Source: Treponema sp. (GTDB lineage Bacteria > Spirochaetota > Spirochaetia > Treponematales > Treponemataceae). Taken from it: a stretch of DNA of 19,414 bases. The stretch covers positions 1 to 19,414 of the forward strand of contig JAEDFM010000036.1 of NCBI GenBank assembly GCA_016292805.1, read 5' to 3'. The notes beneath the pieces were generated by a model. That model was given only the letters and a program-made list of their open reading frames with translations. It made no database searches and had not been told where the DNA came from. Shown one piece after another: positions 6,612 through 14,135 of the stretch. The position numbers and the translations under genes were made by a program. The stretch's first letter is position 1. Every line of letters starts with the position of its first letter.

Positions 6612-6692
6612 TGGGGGGCGTTACGGGGGATTTCACCCCCGTTCGAGGGGGTAGGGCGCAACGAAGTGCGCCCGAGGGGCAGGCGCCCCTTT
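6612..6692 (-). repeat. GC-rich multi-hairpin element between nrdD and nrdG
   Basis: In an otherwise AT-rich window this 80-base stretch is strongly GC-rich and made of consecutive inverted repeats: ACGGGGG/CCCCCGT (6623-6629 with 6636-6642), GGGCGCA/TGCGCCC (6654-6660 with 6667-6673) and AGGGGC/GCCCCT (6675-6680 with 6685-6690). An alternative stem, ACCCCC/GGGGGT (6635-6640 with 6647-6652), excludes the first. There is no clean U tract, so it is not an ordinary terminator. I believe similar elements occur in other treponeme genomes as REP-like repeats, but this is from memory and cannot be verified here. It may set the nrdG:nrdD mRNA ratio by stabilising or attenuating the transcript. Confidence 0.75.
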
Positions 6693-6700
6693 GAATAAAA

Positions 6701-8863
6701 CTACAGGTGAAGTACCCGTTCTTTGATTTCTTCTGTACGCCCCTGATTCCAGTAGTTTGTACCGATGTAACCACAAGTACGGCGGGCAACATTCATAGTA
6801 GTCTGGTCTGTGTTTCCGCACTGAGGACATTTCCAGATAAGTTTTCCGTCGTTGTCTTCTACAATCTGGATTTCGCCGGTAAAGCCACATTTCTGACAGC
6901 AATCTGATTTTGTGTTTAATTCTGCGTACATGATGTTTTCGTAAATGTGCTTAAGAACTGCAATTACTGCTGGAATGTTCTGCTGCATATTTGGAACTTC
7001 TACATAGCTGATGGCTCCACCTGGGCTCAATTTTTGGAACTGGCTTTCGAAAGTAAGCTTTGTAAAGGCATCTATGTTTTCTGTAACATGAACATGATAG
7101 CTGTTTGTAATATAGTTTTTGTCTGTAACGCCAGGTATGATTCCAAAGCGCTGTTTAAGGCATTTTGCAAACTTGTATGTTGTAGATTCAAGAGGTGTTC
7201 CGTATACAGAGAATGCAATTGAAGTTTCTTCCTTCCATTTATCGCAGGCATCGTTTAGGTGCTGCATAATTTTTAATGCAAATGGAGTTGCCTGTGGGTC
7301 TGTATGTGGGCGACCTGTCATGTAGCGTACACATTCGCAAAGGCCGGCATAACCGAGGGAAATTGTTGAGTAGCCATTGAAAAGAAGGCGATCGATTGTT
7401 TCGCCTTTTGCAAGACGGGCAAGGGCGCCGTTCTGCCAGAGAATTGGAGCTACGTCTGATGGAGTTCCTAAAAGTCTCTTGTGGCGGATCATTAATGCAC
7501 GGTAGCAGAGTTCGAGACGTTCATCAAAGATTTCCCAGAATTTTTCCATGTCTTTGCCTGATGAACATGCAATATCAACAAGGTTTAATGTTACTACGCC
7601 CTGATTAAAGCGACCGTAGAACTTTGGTTTTCCTGTTTCGTCCCGGTATACTGAAAGGAATGAACGGCAACCCATACATGGGAAACAGTTGTCTTCCTTA
7701 ATTTCTTTCATTTTCTTTTCGCTGATGTAATCTGGAACAAGACGTTTTGCAGTACATTTAGCGGCAAGTTCTGTAAGATAGAAGTATTTTTCGCCTTCGT
7801 TAATGTTGTCTTCTTCTAAAACATAAATGAGTTTTGGGAAGGCTGGTGTTACCCAGAAGCCGGCTTCGTTACGAACACCTTTTGTGCGTTGTTTAAGAAC
7901 TTCTTCAATGATTAAAGCAAGGTCTGCTTTTTCCTGTTCGTTGCGGGCTTCGTTTAAGTACATGAATACTGTGATGAATGGAGACTGTCCGTTTGTTGTC
8001 ATAAGTGTAACAACCTGGTACTGGATAATCTGTACACCACGGGTAATTTCTTCTGCAAGGCGGCGTTCAACGATTTTGTCGAACTGTTCTTTTGTAAAGG
8101 TTACGCCTGTTTCTTCTATTGTCTGGTTTAATTCTTTAATAAGCTTTTTGCGGCTTACGTCTACGAATGGAGCAAGGTGTGTTAATGAAATTGACTGTCC
8201 GCCGTACTGGCTTGAAGCTACCTGTGCAATAATCTGTGTTGCAATGTTACAAGCTGTAGAGAAGGAATGTGGAGTGTCGATTTTTGTTCCGCTGATAACT
8301 GTGCCGTTCTGAAGCATGTCTTCCAGGTTTACAAGGTCGCAGTTGTGCATGTGCTGTGCAAAGTAGTCTGCGTCGTGGAAGTGAATGATACCTTCGTGAT
8401 GTGCCTGTACAATGTCGTCGTCCAAAAGGAAACGGCGAGTGATATCTTTAGAAACTTCGCCTGCCATGTAGTCGCGCTGAACTGAAACGACTGTTGGGTT
8501 TTTATTTGAGTTTTCCTGCTTAACTTCTTCGTTTGTACATTCAAGTAAAGAAAGAATCTGCTGGTCTGTAGAGTTTGATTTACGCATTAAAGCGTGGCGA
8601 TAACGGTATGTAATATATACGCGGGCAATTTCGAAGGCACCAATGCGCATAAGTTCTGTTTCTACTAAGTCCTGAATTGCTTCTACGTTTAACTGAACTT
8701 TACTGGCATAGCAGGCATCTTTTACTTTTGATGAAACGGCCTGAATATAAGCATCAGAAATACGATCTACTTCTGGTACTGCCTGATTTGCTTTTTCGAT
8801 AGCGTTTACGATTTTCTGTACATCGAAAATTGCTTCTTCGCCATTACGTTTAATGATTTTCAT
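6701..8863 (-). CDS. nrdD: Anaerobic ribonucleoside-triphosphate reductase (class III)
   Basis: This 720-residue glycyl-radical enzyme reduces ribonucleoside triphosphates to dNTPs without oxygen. An ATP-cone regulatory domain occupies about residues 1-90 (IIKRNGEEAIFDVQKI). The active-site cysteines appear as C175 in HMHNCDL and C399 in CMGCRSFL. Two CXXC pairs of the zinc site (CCQKCG and CPQCG) lie near the C-terminus, and the radical glycine is G698 in RRTCGYIG. The ORF is open 17 codons further upstream, but the ATG at 8863 is preferred because a G-rich GGTGGGGT lies just upstream and the ATP cone begins there. An NrdR box and a second half-site lie 60-120 bases upstream. nrdG follows. 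Confidence 0.97.
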   Translation of the reverse strand: MKIIKRNGEEAIFDVQKIVNAIEKANQAVPEVDRISDAYIQAVSSKVKDACYASKVQLNVEAIQDLVETELMRIGAFEIARVYITYRYRHALMRKSNSTDQQILSLLECTNEEVKQENSNKNPTVVSVQRDYMAGEVSKDITRRFLLDDDIVQAHHEGIIHFHDADYFAQHMHNCDLVNLEDMLQNGTVISGTKIDTPHSFSTACNIATQIIAQVASSQYGGQSISLTHLAPFVDVSRKKLIKELNQTIEETGVTFTKEQFDKIVERRLAEEITRGVQIIQYQVVTLMTTNGQSPFITVFMYLNEARNEQEKADLALIIEEVLKQRTKGVRNEAGFWVTPAFPKLIYVLEEDNINEGEKYFYLTELAAKCTAKRLVPDYISEKKMKEIKEDNCFPCMGCRSFLSVYRDETGKPKFYGRFNQGVVTLNLVDIACSSGKDMEKFWEIFDERLELCYRALMIRHKRLLGTPSDVAPILWQNGALARLAKGETIDRLLFNGYSTISLGYAGLCECVRYMTGRPHTDPQATPFALKIMQHLNDACDKWKEETSIAFSVYGTPLESTTYKFAKCLKQRFGIIPGVTDKNYITNSYHVHVTENIDAFTKLTFESQFQKLSPGGAISYVEVPNMQQNIPAVIAVLKHIYENIMYAELNTKSDCCQKCGFTGEIQIVEDNDGKLIWKCPQCGNTDQTTMNVARRTCGYIGTNYWNQGRTEEIKERVLHL

Positions 8864-8923
8864 AATACCCCACCCAATTTTTATAATTTTAGTTTTTTTA
8901 TTGATGCAAAACACAGAATTTGA

Positions 8924-8939
8924 TAATTGTCAATAGTGT
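8924..8939 (-). promoter_or_regulatory. Probable second NrdR half-site over the nrdD -35
   Basis: Read on the reverse strand the sequence starts ACACTAT, one perfect half of the NrdR consensus, and then diverges. It overlaps TTGACA (8928-8933 on the reverse strand), the best -35 for nrdD; the -10 is weak (TTGCAT-like). Its centre is 42 bases, four helical turns, from the perfect NrdR box. NrdR boxes usually come in helically phased pairs, which supports the assignment despite the imperfect match. Confidence 0.45.
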
Positions 8940-8964
8940 TTTGTAAGTTTTTTTATTAAAAATC

Positions 8965-8982
8965 GACACTATATATAGTGTC
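8965..8982 (-). promoter_or_regulatory. NrdR box (ribonucleotide reductase repressor site)
   Basis: GACACTATATATAGTGTC is an 18-bp perfect palindrome whose core ACACTATATATAGTGT matches the known NrdR consensus ACACwATATATnGnGT. It lies about 100 bases upstream of nrdD, as expected for NrdR, the ATP-cone repressor that senses dATP/ATP. No nrdR gene is in the window. Confidence 0.85.
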
Positions 8983-9025
8983 TAACCGTCTACGAATTTA
9001 TCAATTTACGGCTTTTTATTCAAGG

Positions 9026-9072
9026 GAATTTAGGGGAATTCAGATGAATTTTGGATGAATTTGCTTTGAATT
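9026..9072. other. Helically phased GAATT motifs
   Basis: GAATT begins at 9026, 9036, 9046, 9057 and 9068, i.e. spacings of 10, 10, 11 and 11 bases, with another copy at 8994 three turns earlier. Short A/T tracts repeated in phase with the helix produce intrinsic curvature. The segment lies between the NrdR box and the broken membrane-protein gene starting at 9169. A TATAAT at about 9109-9114 could be that gene's promoter. Confidence 0.45.
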
Positions 9073-9168
9073 TTTATTAAAGATTTTTTAACGTTTTAGA
9101 ATAGATTTATAATAAAATTTGTAATTACAGAAAAACAGATTTTAAATTTTTATGTGGATATTTTTATT

Positions 9169-9439
9169 ATGCGAATAACATCTAATGAAACATTTAAAAA
9201 GAAATTCCCTATTACATTAAAGATTCTCATTCATTTGTTTTTCTCATTGATTGTAATGGTTGGTGTTATTGTAGATAACAACGACGGATAGTTCATTAAA
9301 TGTTGGTAATGTTAGTGATACCCTTGTAAATAGTGTACATTCTGAAGAAGCTACAATTTCTTAGATTGAAGGTTTTAATAAAGAAATTGGTATGTTTAAG
9401 GTTTTGTTTTATTTAGATTTAAAATTTTACCAGCAATGA
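9169..9439 (+). pseudogene. Broken gene with N-terminal membrane segment, possibly a chemoreceptor
   Basis: The ATG at 9169 opens MRITSNETFKKKFPITLKIL, followed by a membrane segment (IHLFFSLIVMVGVIV), and stops at 9289-9291. A +1 shift continues as TTTDSSLNVGNVSDTLVNSV, crosses a TAG at 9362, and runs on as IEGFNKEIGMFKVLFYLDLK to a TGA at 9437. The cytoplasmic start, single TM and periplasmic-like sequence resemble the N-terminus of a chemotaxis receptor or sensor, but no signalling domain remains. At least one frameshift and one nonsense codon show it is dead. Sequence to 9527 has no clear gene. Confidence 0.6.
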
Positions 9440-9527
9440 TTGTAATTAAAAATGTTACAAGCATATCTGGTACTGTGTTTCCTGTATTAAGATCAAAGTG
9501 GCAGAGCAACGGCTAACTATACCGCTT

Positions 9528-10310
9528 TTATTTAATATTCCATGCATGATTTATAGGACCACTGCCTTTACCTAAATCCAGCATTGCTCCTAAGGCTCCA
9601 GAAATGTATTCCTTGGCTTTTTCTACTGCGGTTTTAAGTGGCAAACCTTTTGCCAGGTTACTTGCTATTGCACTGGAAAGAGTACAGCCAGTACCGTGGG
9701 TGTTTGGATTATCAATTCTTTTTCCATGGAACCAGGTACCTTCTGTTCCGTTATAAAGATAATCGTTGGCGTCGTTTAAGGAGTGTCCCCCTTTCATTAA
9801 AACAGAGCATCCATATTGCTGATTGATTATTTTTGCGGCAGTTTCCATATCTGCTTCAGATTTAATTTCCATTTGAGAAAGAACTTCTGCTTCTGGAATG
9901 TTTGGTGTGAGCACAGTTGCCACAGGTAAAAGTTTACTTTTTAGTGTACCAATTGCTTCGTCACTAATAAGCTTTGCTCCGCTGGTGGCAACCATTACTG
10001 GGTCAACAACCACATTTTTAAGCTTATAAGTTTTTATACAATCAACAATTACGTTGATTAATTCGCTGGAAGAAACCATTCCAGTTTTAACGGCATCAGG
10101 AAAAATGTCTGTTACAACATCTTTAATCTGTTCACGTAAAAAATCTGGAGTAACTTCCATAATTCCAGTAACGCCGGTGGTATTTTGTGCAGTCAATGCT
10201 GTAACAGCGCTCATAGCGTAAACACCATTACATGTCATTGTTTTAATATCTGCCTGGATTCCGGCGCCTCCGCAGGAATCACTTCCTGCAATAGTTAATG
10301 CTGTGTTCAT
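9528..10310 (-). CDS. thiD: Hydroxymethylpyrimidine/phosphomethylpyrimidine kinase
   Basis: This 260-residue ribokinase-fold enzyme phosphorylates HMP to HMP-P and HMP-PP for thiamine synthesis. The diagnostic N-terminus TIAGSDSCGGAGIQADIK (HMP binding) and the C-terminal anion hole and catalytic cysteine NTHGTGCTLSSA (C209) are intact, as is VVDPVMVATSG near 101-111. The start at 10310 is chosen because AGAGG precedes it and the family begins here; the open frame continues 11 codons upstream. It is the third gene of the thiM-thiE-thiD unit, 45 bases after thiE. An imperfect hairpin (10325-10347) lies in that gap. Confidence 0.96.
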   Translation of the reverse strand: MNTALTIAGSDSCGGAGIQADIKTMTCNGVYAMSAVTALTAQNTTGVTGIMEVTPDFLREQIKDVVTDIFPDAVKTGMVSSSELINVIVDCIKTYKLKNVVVDPVMVATSGAKLISDEAIGTLKSKLLPVATVLTPNIPEAEVLSQMEIKSEADMETAAKIINQQYGCSVLMKGGHSLNDANDYLYNGTEGTWFHGKRIDNPNTHGTGCTLSSAIASNLAKGLPLKTAVEKAKEYISGALGAMLDLGKGSGPINHAWNIK

Positions 10311-10355
10311 ATTTACCTCTTTACATTCAGGCGGTGCCCTCAAGAATGCATTTTT

Positions 10356-11003
10356 TTATATAATTTTTTGTACTTCGTCTTTTAATGCTTTTGTTGCAGC
10401 CTTTATATCTTCCTGCCCGTAAATTGCACTGATAACTGCAATTCCGCAGATTCCACTGTCCTTTAATTGATGGACATTATTTTTAGAAATTCCACCAATA
10501 GCTACCACAGGAATAGATACTGCTTTACAAATTTCCTTTAATGTACTGTGAGGAACTTCTATAGCATCATCCTTACTGCCAGTTGGAAAAACCGCTCCAA
10601 CACCCAGATAATCTGCTCCCTGTTTTTCTGCAAGAATTGCTTCTTCAACAGTTTGGGCACTTACGCCAAGAATTTTTTCTGAGCCAATTAAAGAACGGAC
10701 ATCCTGTGCATTCATGTCGCTTTGGCCAACGTGAACACCATCAGCATTAATTCGGATTGCAAGTTCCACATTATCATTTACAACAAAAGGAACATTATAT
10801 TTCTTGCATAACTGCTGTAAATCTTTTGCTTCTGCTTCAAAATCTTCTTCGTTTAATTCTTTTTCCCGTATTTGAACAAAGGTCGTGCCACTTTCCAGTG
10901 CTTCTTCTGTTTGCTGTAAAAGATTTTTCTTTCCAGTCCAGTGTCTGTCGGTAACTGCATATACCAAAAGAGATTCAGCCAGCACTTTTTTACTTAATTT
11001 CAT
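10356..11003 (-). CDS. thiE: Thiamine-phosphate synthase
   Basis: This 215-residue TIM-barrel enzyme couples HMP-PP to hydroxyethylthiazole phosphate, giving thiamine phosphate. Visible family motifs are YAVTDR (15-20), FVQIREKEL (42-50), VVNDNVELA (74-82), ADGVHVGQSD (87-96), GVGAVFPTGSK (134-144; the usual T-x-T-K is G-S-K here) and VAIGGIS (167-173). The ATG at 11003 is chosen; a GTG at 11012 is also in frame. The gene overlaps the end of thiM by 14 bases, so translation is probably coupled. Confidence 0.96.
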   Translation of the reverse strand: MKLSKKVLAESLLVYAVTDRHWTGKKNLLQQTEEALESGTTFVQIREKELNEEDFEAEAKDLQQLCKKYNVPFVVNDNVELAIRINADGVHVGQSDMNAQDVRSLIGSEKILGVSAQTVEEAILAEKQGADYLGVGAVFPTGSKDDAIEVPHSTLKEICKAVSIPVVAIGGISKNNVHQLKDSGICGIAVISAIYGQEDIKAATKALKDEVQKII

Positions 11004-11811
11004 ATTTTGCACCCTGTTCCAGCTGGTCTCCAGTCATATTGTAGATGGCATCAATAATTCTGTTCCGGTAAGTTGAGTTTCCGTCTCCTTCCTGCATGTG
11101 GCTGAATCCAATTTCTCCAGCAAGCCCCATTGCACATACAGCAGCGGCAGCGGCTTCCAGAACATTATCAGGATTTGCTACGATGAATGCAGTTATTAAA
11201 CCACTAAGCTGACAGCCCGTTCCGGTAATTCGACCCATTTCTGGGCGACCATTTCGAATAACGAAACATTTTTCACTATCAGCAACTAAATCAATTGCAC
11301 CTGTTACAGCTACAACGCAGTCCATCTTTTTGGCAAAATTTTTTACAAAGGCAATGGATTTTTCAAGATTGGAATCAGTTACAGCATCAGAAATATCAGC
11401 ATCAACACCCTTTGTAGTTCCATTGCCCAAAGCTAAAGTTTTCATTTCAGAAATATTTCCACGGATAACAGAAAATTTTACTTTTTCCATTAATTCAATT
11501 GCAGTATCTGTTCTGAGTTTAGAAGCTCCCGCTCCAACAGGATCCAGTAAAACCATGTGACCAAGTTCATTAGCTTTTTTACCAGCAAGAAACATAGAAG
11601 GAATTGTGTTGTGATTTAATGTACCAATATTGATATTTAATCCACCGCAAATAGATGTAATATCCTCAACATCTTTTTCTTCATCACTCATAATAGGACT
11701 TCCACCACAAGCAAGAATAATGTTTGCAACATCATTTACAGTGACATAATTAGTAATGTTGTGTACTAACGGACACTTTTCGCGAACATTTGAGAAAATT
11801 TTTTGTAACAT
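10990..11811 (-). CDS. thiM: Hydroxyethylthiazole kinase
   Basis: This 273-residue kinase phosphorylates 4-methyl-5-(2-hydroxyethyl)thiazole, a thiamine salvage step. Family motifs seen are PLVHNITNYVTVNDVAN (14-30), GGSPIMSDE (36-44), LLDPVGAGAS (88-97), a GNISE segment (118-122), VAVTGAIDLV (167-176) and GTGC with catalytic C200. It is the first gene of the operon. GAGG lies ten bases before the ATG and is predicted to be partly paired in a hairpin (11812-11842). A TPP riboswitch lies about 110 bases upstream. Together with thiE and thiD, this is a salvage-only gene set; no thiC or thiG is nearby. Confidence 0.97.
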   Translation of the reverse strand: MLQKIFSNVREKCPLVHNITNYVTVNDVANIILACGGSPIMSDEEKDVEDITSICGGLNINIGTLNHNTIPSMFLAGKKANELGHMVLLDPVGAGASKLRTDTAIELMEKVKFSVIRGNISEMKTLALGNGTTKGVDADISDAVTDSNLEKSIAFVKNFAKKMDCVVAVTGAIDLVADSEKCFVIRNGRPEMGRITGTGCQLSGLITAFIVANPDNVLEAAAAAVCAMGLAGEIGFSHMQEGDGNSTYRNRIIDAIYNMTGDQLEQGAKYEIK

Positions 11812-11842
11812 AACAAGCCTCGTATAAAATAGAATGCCTGTT
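11812..11842 (-). promoter_or_regulatory. Putative Shine-Dalgarno-sequestering hairpin before thiM
   Basis: In the mRNA sense, AACAGGC (from 11842) can pair with GGCTTGTT ending at 11812, giving six Watson-Crick pairs and one G-U. The stem captures two bases of the thiM GAGG ribosome binding site. This is a candidate expression platform for the TPP riboswitch acting on translation. An AT-rich stem (AATCAAA/TTTGATT) also lies between it and the aptamer. No strong intrinsic terminator is visible in the leader. Confidence 0.4.
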
Positions 11843-11919
11843 TGAATTTGCGTTAAGTAGAATGATTTTTTAAAACATCAGACAAGAATCAAAATAATTT
11901 GATTAGAGATGATTTATGA

Positions 11920-12007
11920 ATTTCCCTACGTTGGCATTATCCAAATCAGGTTAAAGGGTCAAGACAACACAGTCTACTCTCAGCAAGGTTTACCAAGCTC
12001 CCCTAAT
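11920..12007 (-). ncRNA. TPP riboswitch (THI element)
   Basis: Read on the reverse strand the leader contains AGGGGAGCTTG, GCTGAGAG, GACCCTTTAACCTGAT, TGGATAATGCCAACGTAGGGA, in that order. These are the conserved segments of the thiamine-pyrophosphate aptamer, including the CUGAGA pyrimidine-sensor loop and the GAUAAUGCC THI box. P1 is short (ATT/AAT plus flanks). It lies about 110 bases upstream of thiM and should shut the thiM-thiE-thiD operon when TPP is high. Confidence 0.96.
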
Positions 12008-12017
12008 AAGTTGTAAC

Positions 12018-12035
12018 CGTAAATTAATATTTACG
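12018..12035. repeat. Small palindrome between the response-regulator gene and the riboswitch
   Basis: CGTAAAT-TAAT-ATTTACG is a perfect 7-4-7 inverted repeat lying 33 bases after the response-regulator stop codon and just upstream of the TPP aptamer, both on the reverse strand. No U tract follows, so it is a weak terminator candidate. It could be a protein site at the thi promoter. Confidence 0.35.
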
Positions 12036-12067
12036 ATTGCTGTAATATATCATTTTTATTTTAATCT

Positions 12068-12760
12068 TTAAAGATGTGTAGGATTACTTTTATACAGCAT
12101 ACTTGGTCTTCCACCTGTGCTGTAATTAATGTCTTCTGTGATTTGTTTTTCGTTTACAAGGTAGTTTAAATAGTTGCGAACGGTAACAATTGATATGCCA
12201 AGTTCTTCGGCAATCATATCTACTGTGTTCCATGAATTATTGGTTTTAAAAAAATCCTGAATAAGGGTAAGGGTTTTAGGTTGAATGCCTTTAGGTAATT
12301 TTGGAGTAGGGGAAGATTCACTTTTTTGATTGTTGGAAATCAGTTTATCAAGACTTGATTGATCAATGACTGAGTTTTGGCCTAGCATTTGCTTTTGGGC
12401 AAGAAATTTTTCTAGAGAAATGTTAAACCGTTCATAAGCAAAAGGTTTAATTAAATAATCTAATACGCCCAGGTGCATGGTATCTTCAATTGTGGCCGTG
12501 TCGTTTGCGGCAGTAACCATAATAACTTCAGAATCAATTTTGTTTTCACGGATTTTTTTAAGAGTTTCGGTGCCGTTCATTACCGGCATAAATACATCAA
12601 GAAGAATAAGATCCACAGAATTTGATTCAAGGAATTGTAAAGCTTCTGCTCCGTTACGGCAGGTTCCGGCAACTGTAAATGAAGGATTTTTAAGAACATA
12701 CTGTTCATTAATCATTGCAACCATTGGATCATCTTCTACAATCAAAACCTTGTAATTCAT
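12068..12760 (-). CDS. CitB/DcuR-family response regulator
   Basis: This 230-residue two-component regulator has a receiver domain at about 1-120, with acidic pair E9-D10-D11, phosphoacceptor D55 in LILLDVFMPVMNG, T82 (VTAAND) and the conserved K of LIKPF. The C-terminal winged helix-turn-helix (about 155-228; NTVDMIAEELGISIVTVRNYL) is of the CitB/DcuR/MalR type. The ATG at 12760 is preferred over one six bases upstream because AGGA then has a proper spacing. The cognate kinase lies nine bases upstream in the same unit. The family usually controls di- or tricarboxylate uptake, but no such transporter is adjacent, so the targets are unknown. Confidence 0.93.
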   Translation of the reverse strand: MNYKVLIVEDDPMVAMINEQYVLKNPSFTVAGTCRNGAEALQFLESNSVDLILLDVFMPVMNGTETLKKIRENKIDSEVIMVTAANDTATIEDTMHLGVLDYLIKPFAYERFNISLEKFLAQKQMLGQNSVIDQSSLDKLISNNQKSESSPTPKLPKGIQPKTLTLIQDFFKTNNSWNTVDMIAEELGISIVTVRNYLNYLVNEKQITEDINYSTGGRPSMLYKSNPTHL

Positions 12761-12769
12761 ATGCATTTC

Positions 12770-14020
12770 CTATCTATATAATATAACCATAAAACAGCTT
12801 CCTCTACCAGTTTGAGATTCAACTGTTATTTTTCCGCCCAAACTTTCAATTAATTGTTTAGTATGGTAAAGTCCAATTCCGCGTCCTGTACCCTTTGTGG
12901 AAAAACCGTTTTCAAAAATCTTTTCCAGGTTTTCTTTTGGAATACCAGGACCCGTATCTTTTACAGTAATTAATAATTCTCCATCTTTTGTGTAAGCTCC
13001 AAATTGGAGTTCCTTATCTGTATTGCTGGAATCCATATTCATAGCATCAAGAGCATTATCTATTAAATTGCCGGTAATTGTAACTAATGCTTCAGATGGC
13101 ACAGTAATATCATCATTCTTATAACTTGTACCTTCTTTAATAGTAAACTTAACATTACATTCAGATGCCCGGGCAATTTTACCAACAACCAAGGCCGCAA
13201 GAGAAGGGTTTTCAATAGAGTTCATTACTGTACTGATAGTTTCTCTTTGGATAATAGAAATATTTTCAATATAGGAAACTGCTTTTTCATATTGTCCGAT
13301 TTGAATAAGTCCAAGAATTACATGCAGTTTATTGGTAAAGTCGTGGTTGTTTGCCCTCATAGAATCTACCAGAAATTTTGTTCCTTCAAAATCTTCAGTA
13401 AAAGCCAAAAACTCTCTTTTAATTTTGATAGAAAGAACTCGGCAAATAGATACTTCAATAAAAATTGAGGCCAGAATTACAAGAAGAAACATTATGATAA
13501 TCTTTTCAGTTACCATGGTAATTGAAACTTGCAGTCGAATAGTCATAATGAATCCTCTGTAAATTCCATCATCATCATAAATTGCTGAATATGTACGGCG
13601 TTGAGGTCCAGAAGGTCCAATGCTGCTTTCAGTGTAATAATTTGAATTATGTTTATTAAAATCGGGAAGAGTACCATCATACTTAGTATTCATAAGTTCA
13701 TGGTTTGTGTGATACAGACGATTGTTGTTTGTATCCACAATGGAAACTACATCAACATCAGGAAGGTCTGCAACCACAGAATCCATATAATCCTGCAATT
13801 CAGATTGAGTATAACTGCTGGTAAAACTATATAGCCGGGTGATTAGTTCGGCAGTATTCTGCAGGTTTTGATTAAACAGTTTGTTGTTGGAATTAATATT
13901 TATAAAAGCTCCACCAAGGCTTAAAAGAATTGTAACTGAAATAATAAGAAAAAGCTGAGTGCCTTGAATCTGCTTACGGATATTGTTTAGGTTTCCTGCA
14001 TCATTATTTTTACTATTCAT
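12770..14020 (-). CDS. CitA/DcuS-family sensor histidine kinase, short form
   Basis: This 416-residue membrane kinase has TM1 at about 22-42, a periplasmic PAS-like (sCache) domain at about 43-168, and TM2 at about 173-195. The periplasmic domain ends in the family signature SIGPSGPQRRTYSAIYDDDG. A SpoOB-type dimerisation segment carries the phosphorylatable H226 (NHDFTNKLHVILGL). The HATPase domain has NLIDNALDA, DTGPGIP and GTGRGIGLYH. It is shorter than DcuS or CitA (about 540 residues) because the cytoplasmic PAS domain between TM2 and H226 is missing. An upstream GTG at 14038 is possible. A TATATT (14029-14034, reverse strand) lies eight bases before the ATG and there is no Shine-Dalgarno. 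Confidence 0.93.
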   Translation of the reverse strand: MNSKNNDAGNLNNIRKQIQGTQLFLIISVTILLSLGGAFININSNNKLFNQNLQNTAELITRLYSFTSSYTQSELQDYMDSVVADLPDVDVVSIVDTNNNRLYHTNHELMNTKYDGTLPDFNKHNSNYYTESSIGPSGPQRRTYSAIYDDDGIYRGFIMTIRLQVSITMVTEKIIIMFLLVILASIFIEVSICRVLSIKIKREFLAFTEDFEGTKFLVDSMRANNHDFTNKLHVILGLIQIGQYEKAVSYIENISIIQRETISTVMNSIENPSLAALVVGKIARASECNVKFTIKEGTSYKNDDITVPSEALVTITGNLIDNALDAMNMDSSNTDKELQFGAYTKDGELLITVKDTGPGIPKENLEKIFENGFSTKGTGRGIGLYHTKQLIESLGGKITVESQTGRGSCFMVILYR

Positions 14021-14101
14021 ATGGAAGAAATATATCACAATTAAGAAAAAGTCGTTGTCTTTTGAAAGTAAAAAAAATCTATCTGTCAGAAATTACTTTT
14101 T

Positions 14102-14128
14102 TATCTTTATTTAATCTTTTATATCTTT
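14102..14128. promoter_or_regulatory. Three phased ATCTTT repeats in the divergent region
   Basis: TATCTTT at 14102-14108 and again at 14122-14128, exactly 20 bases apart, with AATCTTT between them (14113-14119). The repeats lie between the kinase gene (-) and the PQ-loop gene (+). Short AT-rich direct repeats on one helical face resemble sites bound by CitB/DcuR-type regulators, so autoregulation or control of the divergent gene is possible. The low complexity of the region makes this tentative. Confidence 0.25.
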
Positions 14129-14135
14129 CAAAAAA

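Noticed and set aside
6589..6792. Upstream extension of nrdG giving a 228-residue protein
   Set aside because: The extra residues come from the GC-rich hairpin cluster and the end of nrdD; the ATG at 6588 has a good GGAG and matches the family start.
7827..8312. 161-codon open frame antisense to nrdD
   Set aside because: It lies wholly inside a strongly conserved reading frame on the other strand, shows no family motifs, and has no ribosome binding site.
8864..8914. N-terminal extension of nrdD
   Set aside because: The ATP-cone domain starts at the ATG at 8863, and the added residues are low-complexity and lysine/isoleucine-rich.
10311..10343. N-terminal extension of thiD
   Set aside because: The conserved start (TIAGSDSCGGAG) follows the ATG at 10310, which has AGAGG; the extension covers an intergenic hairpin.
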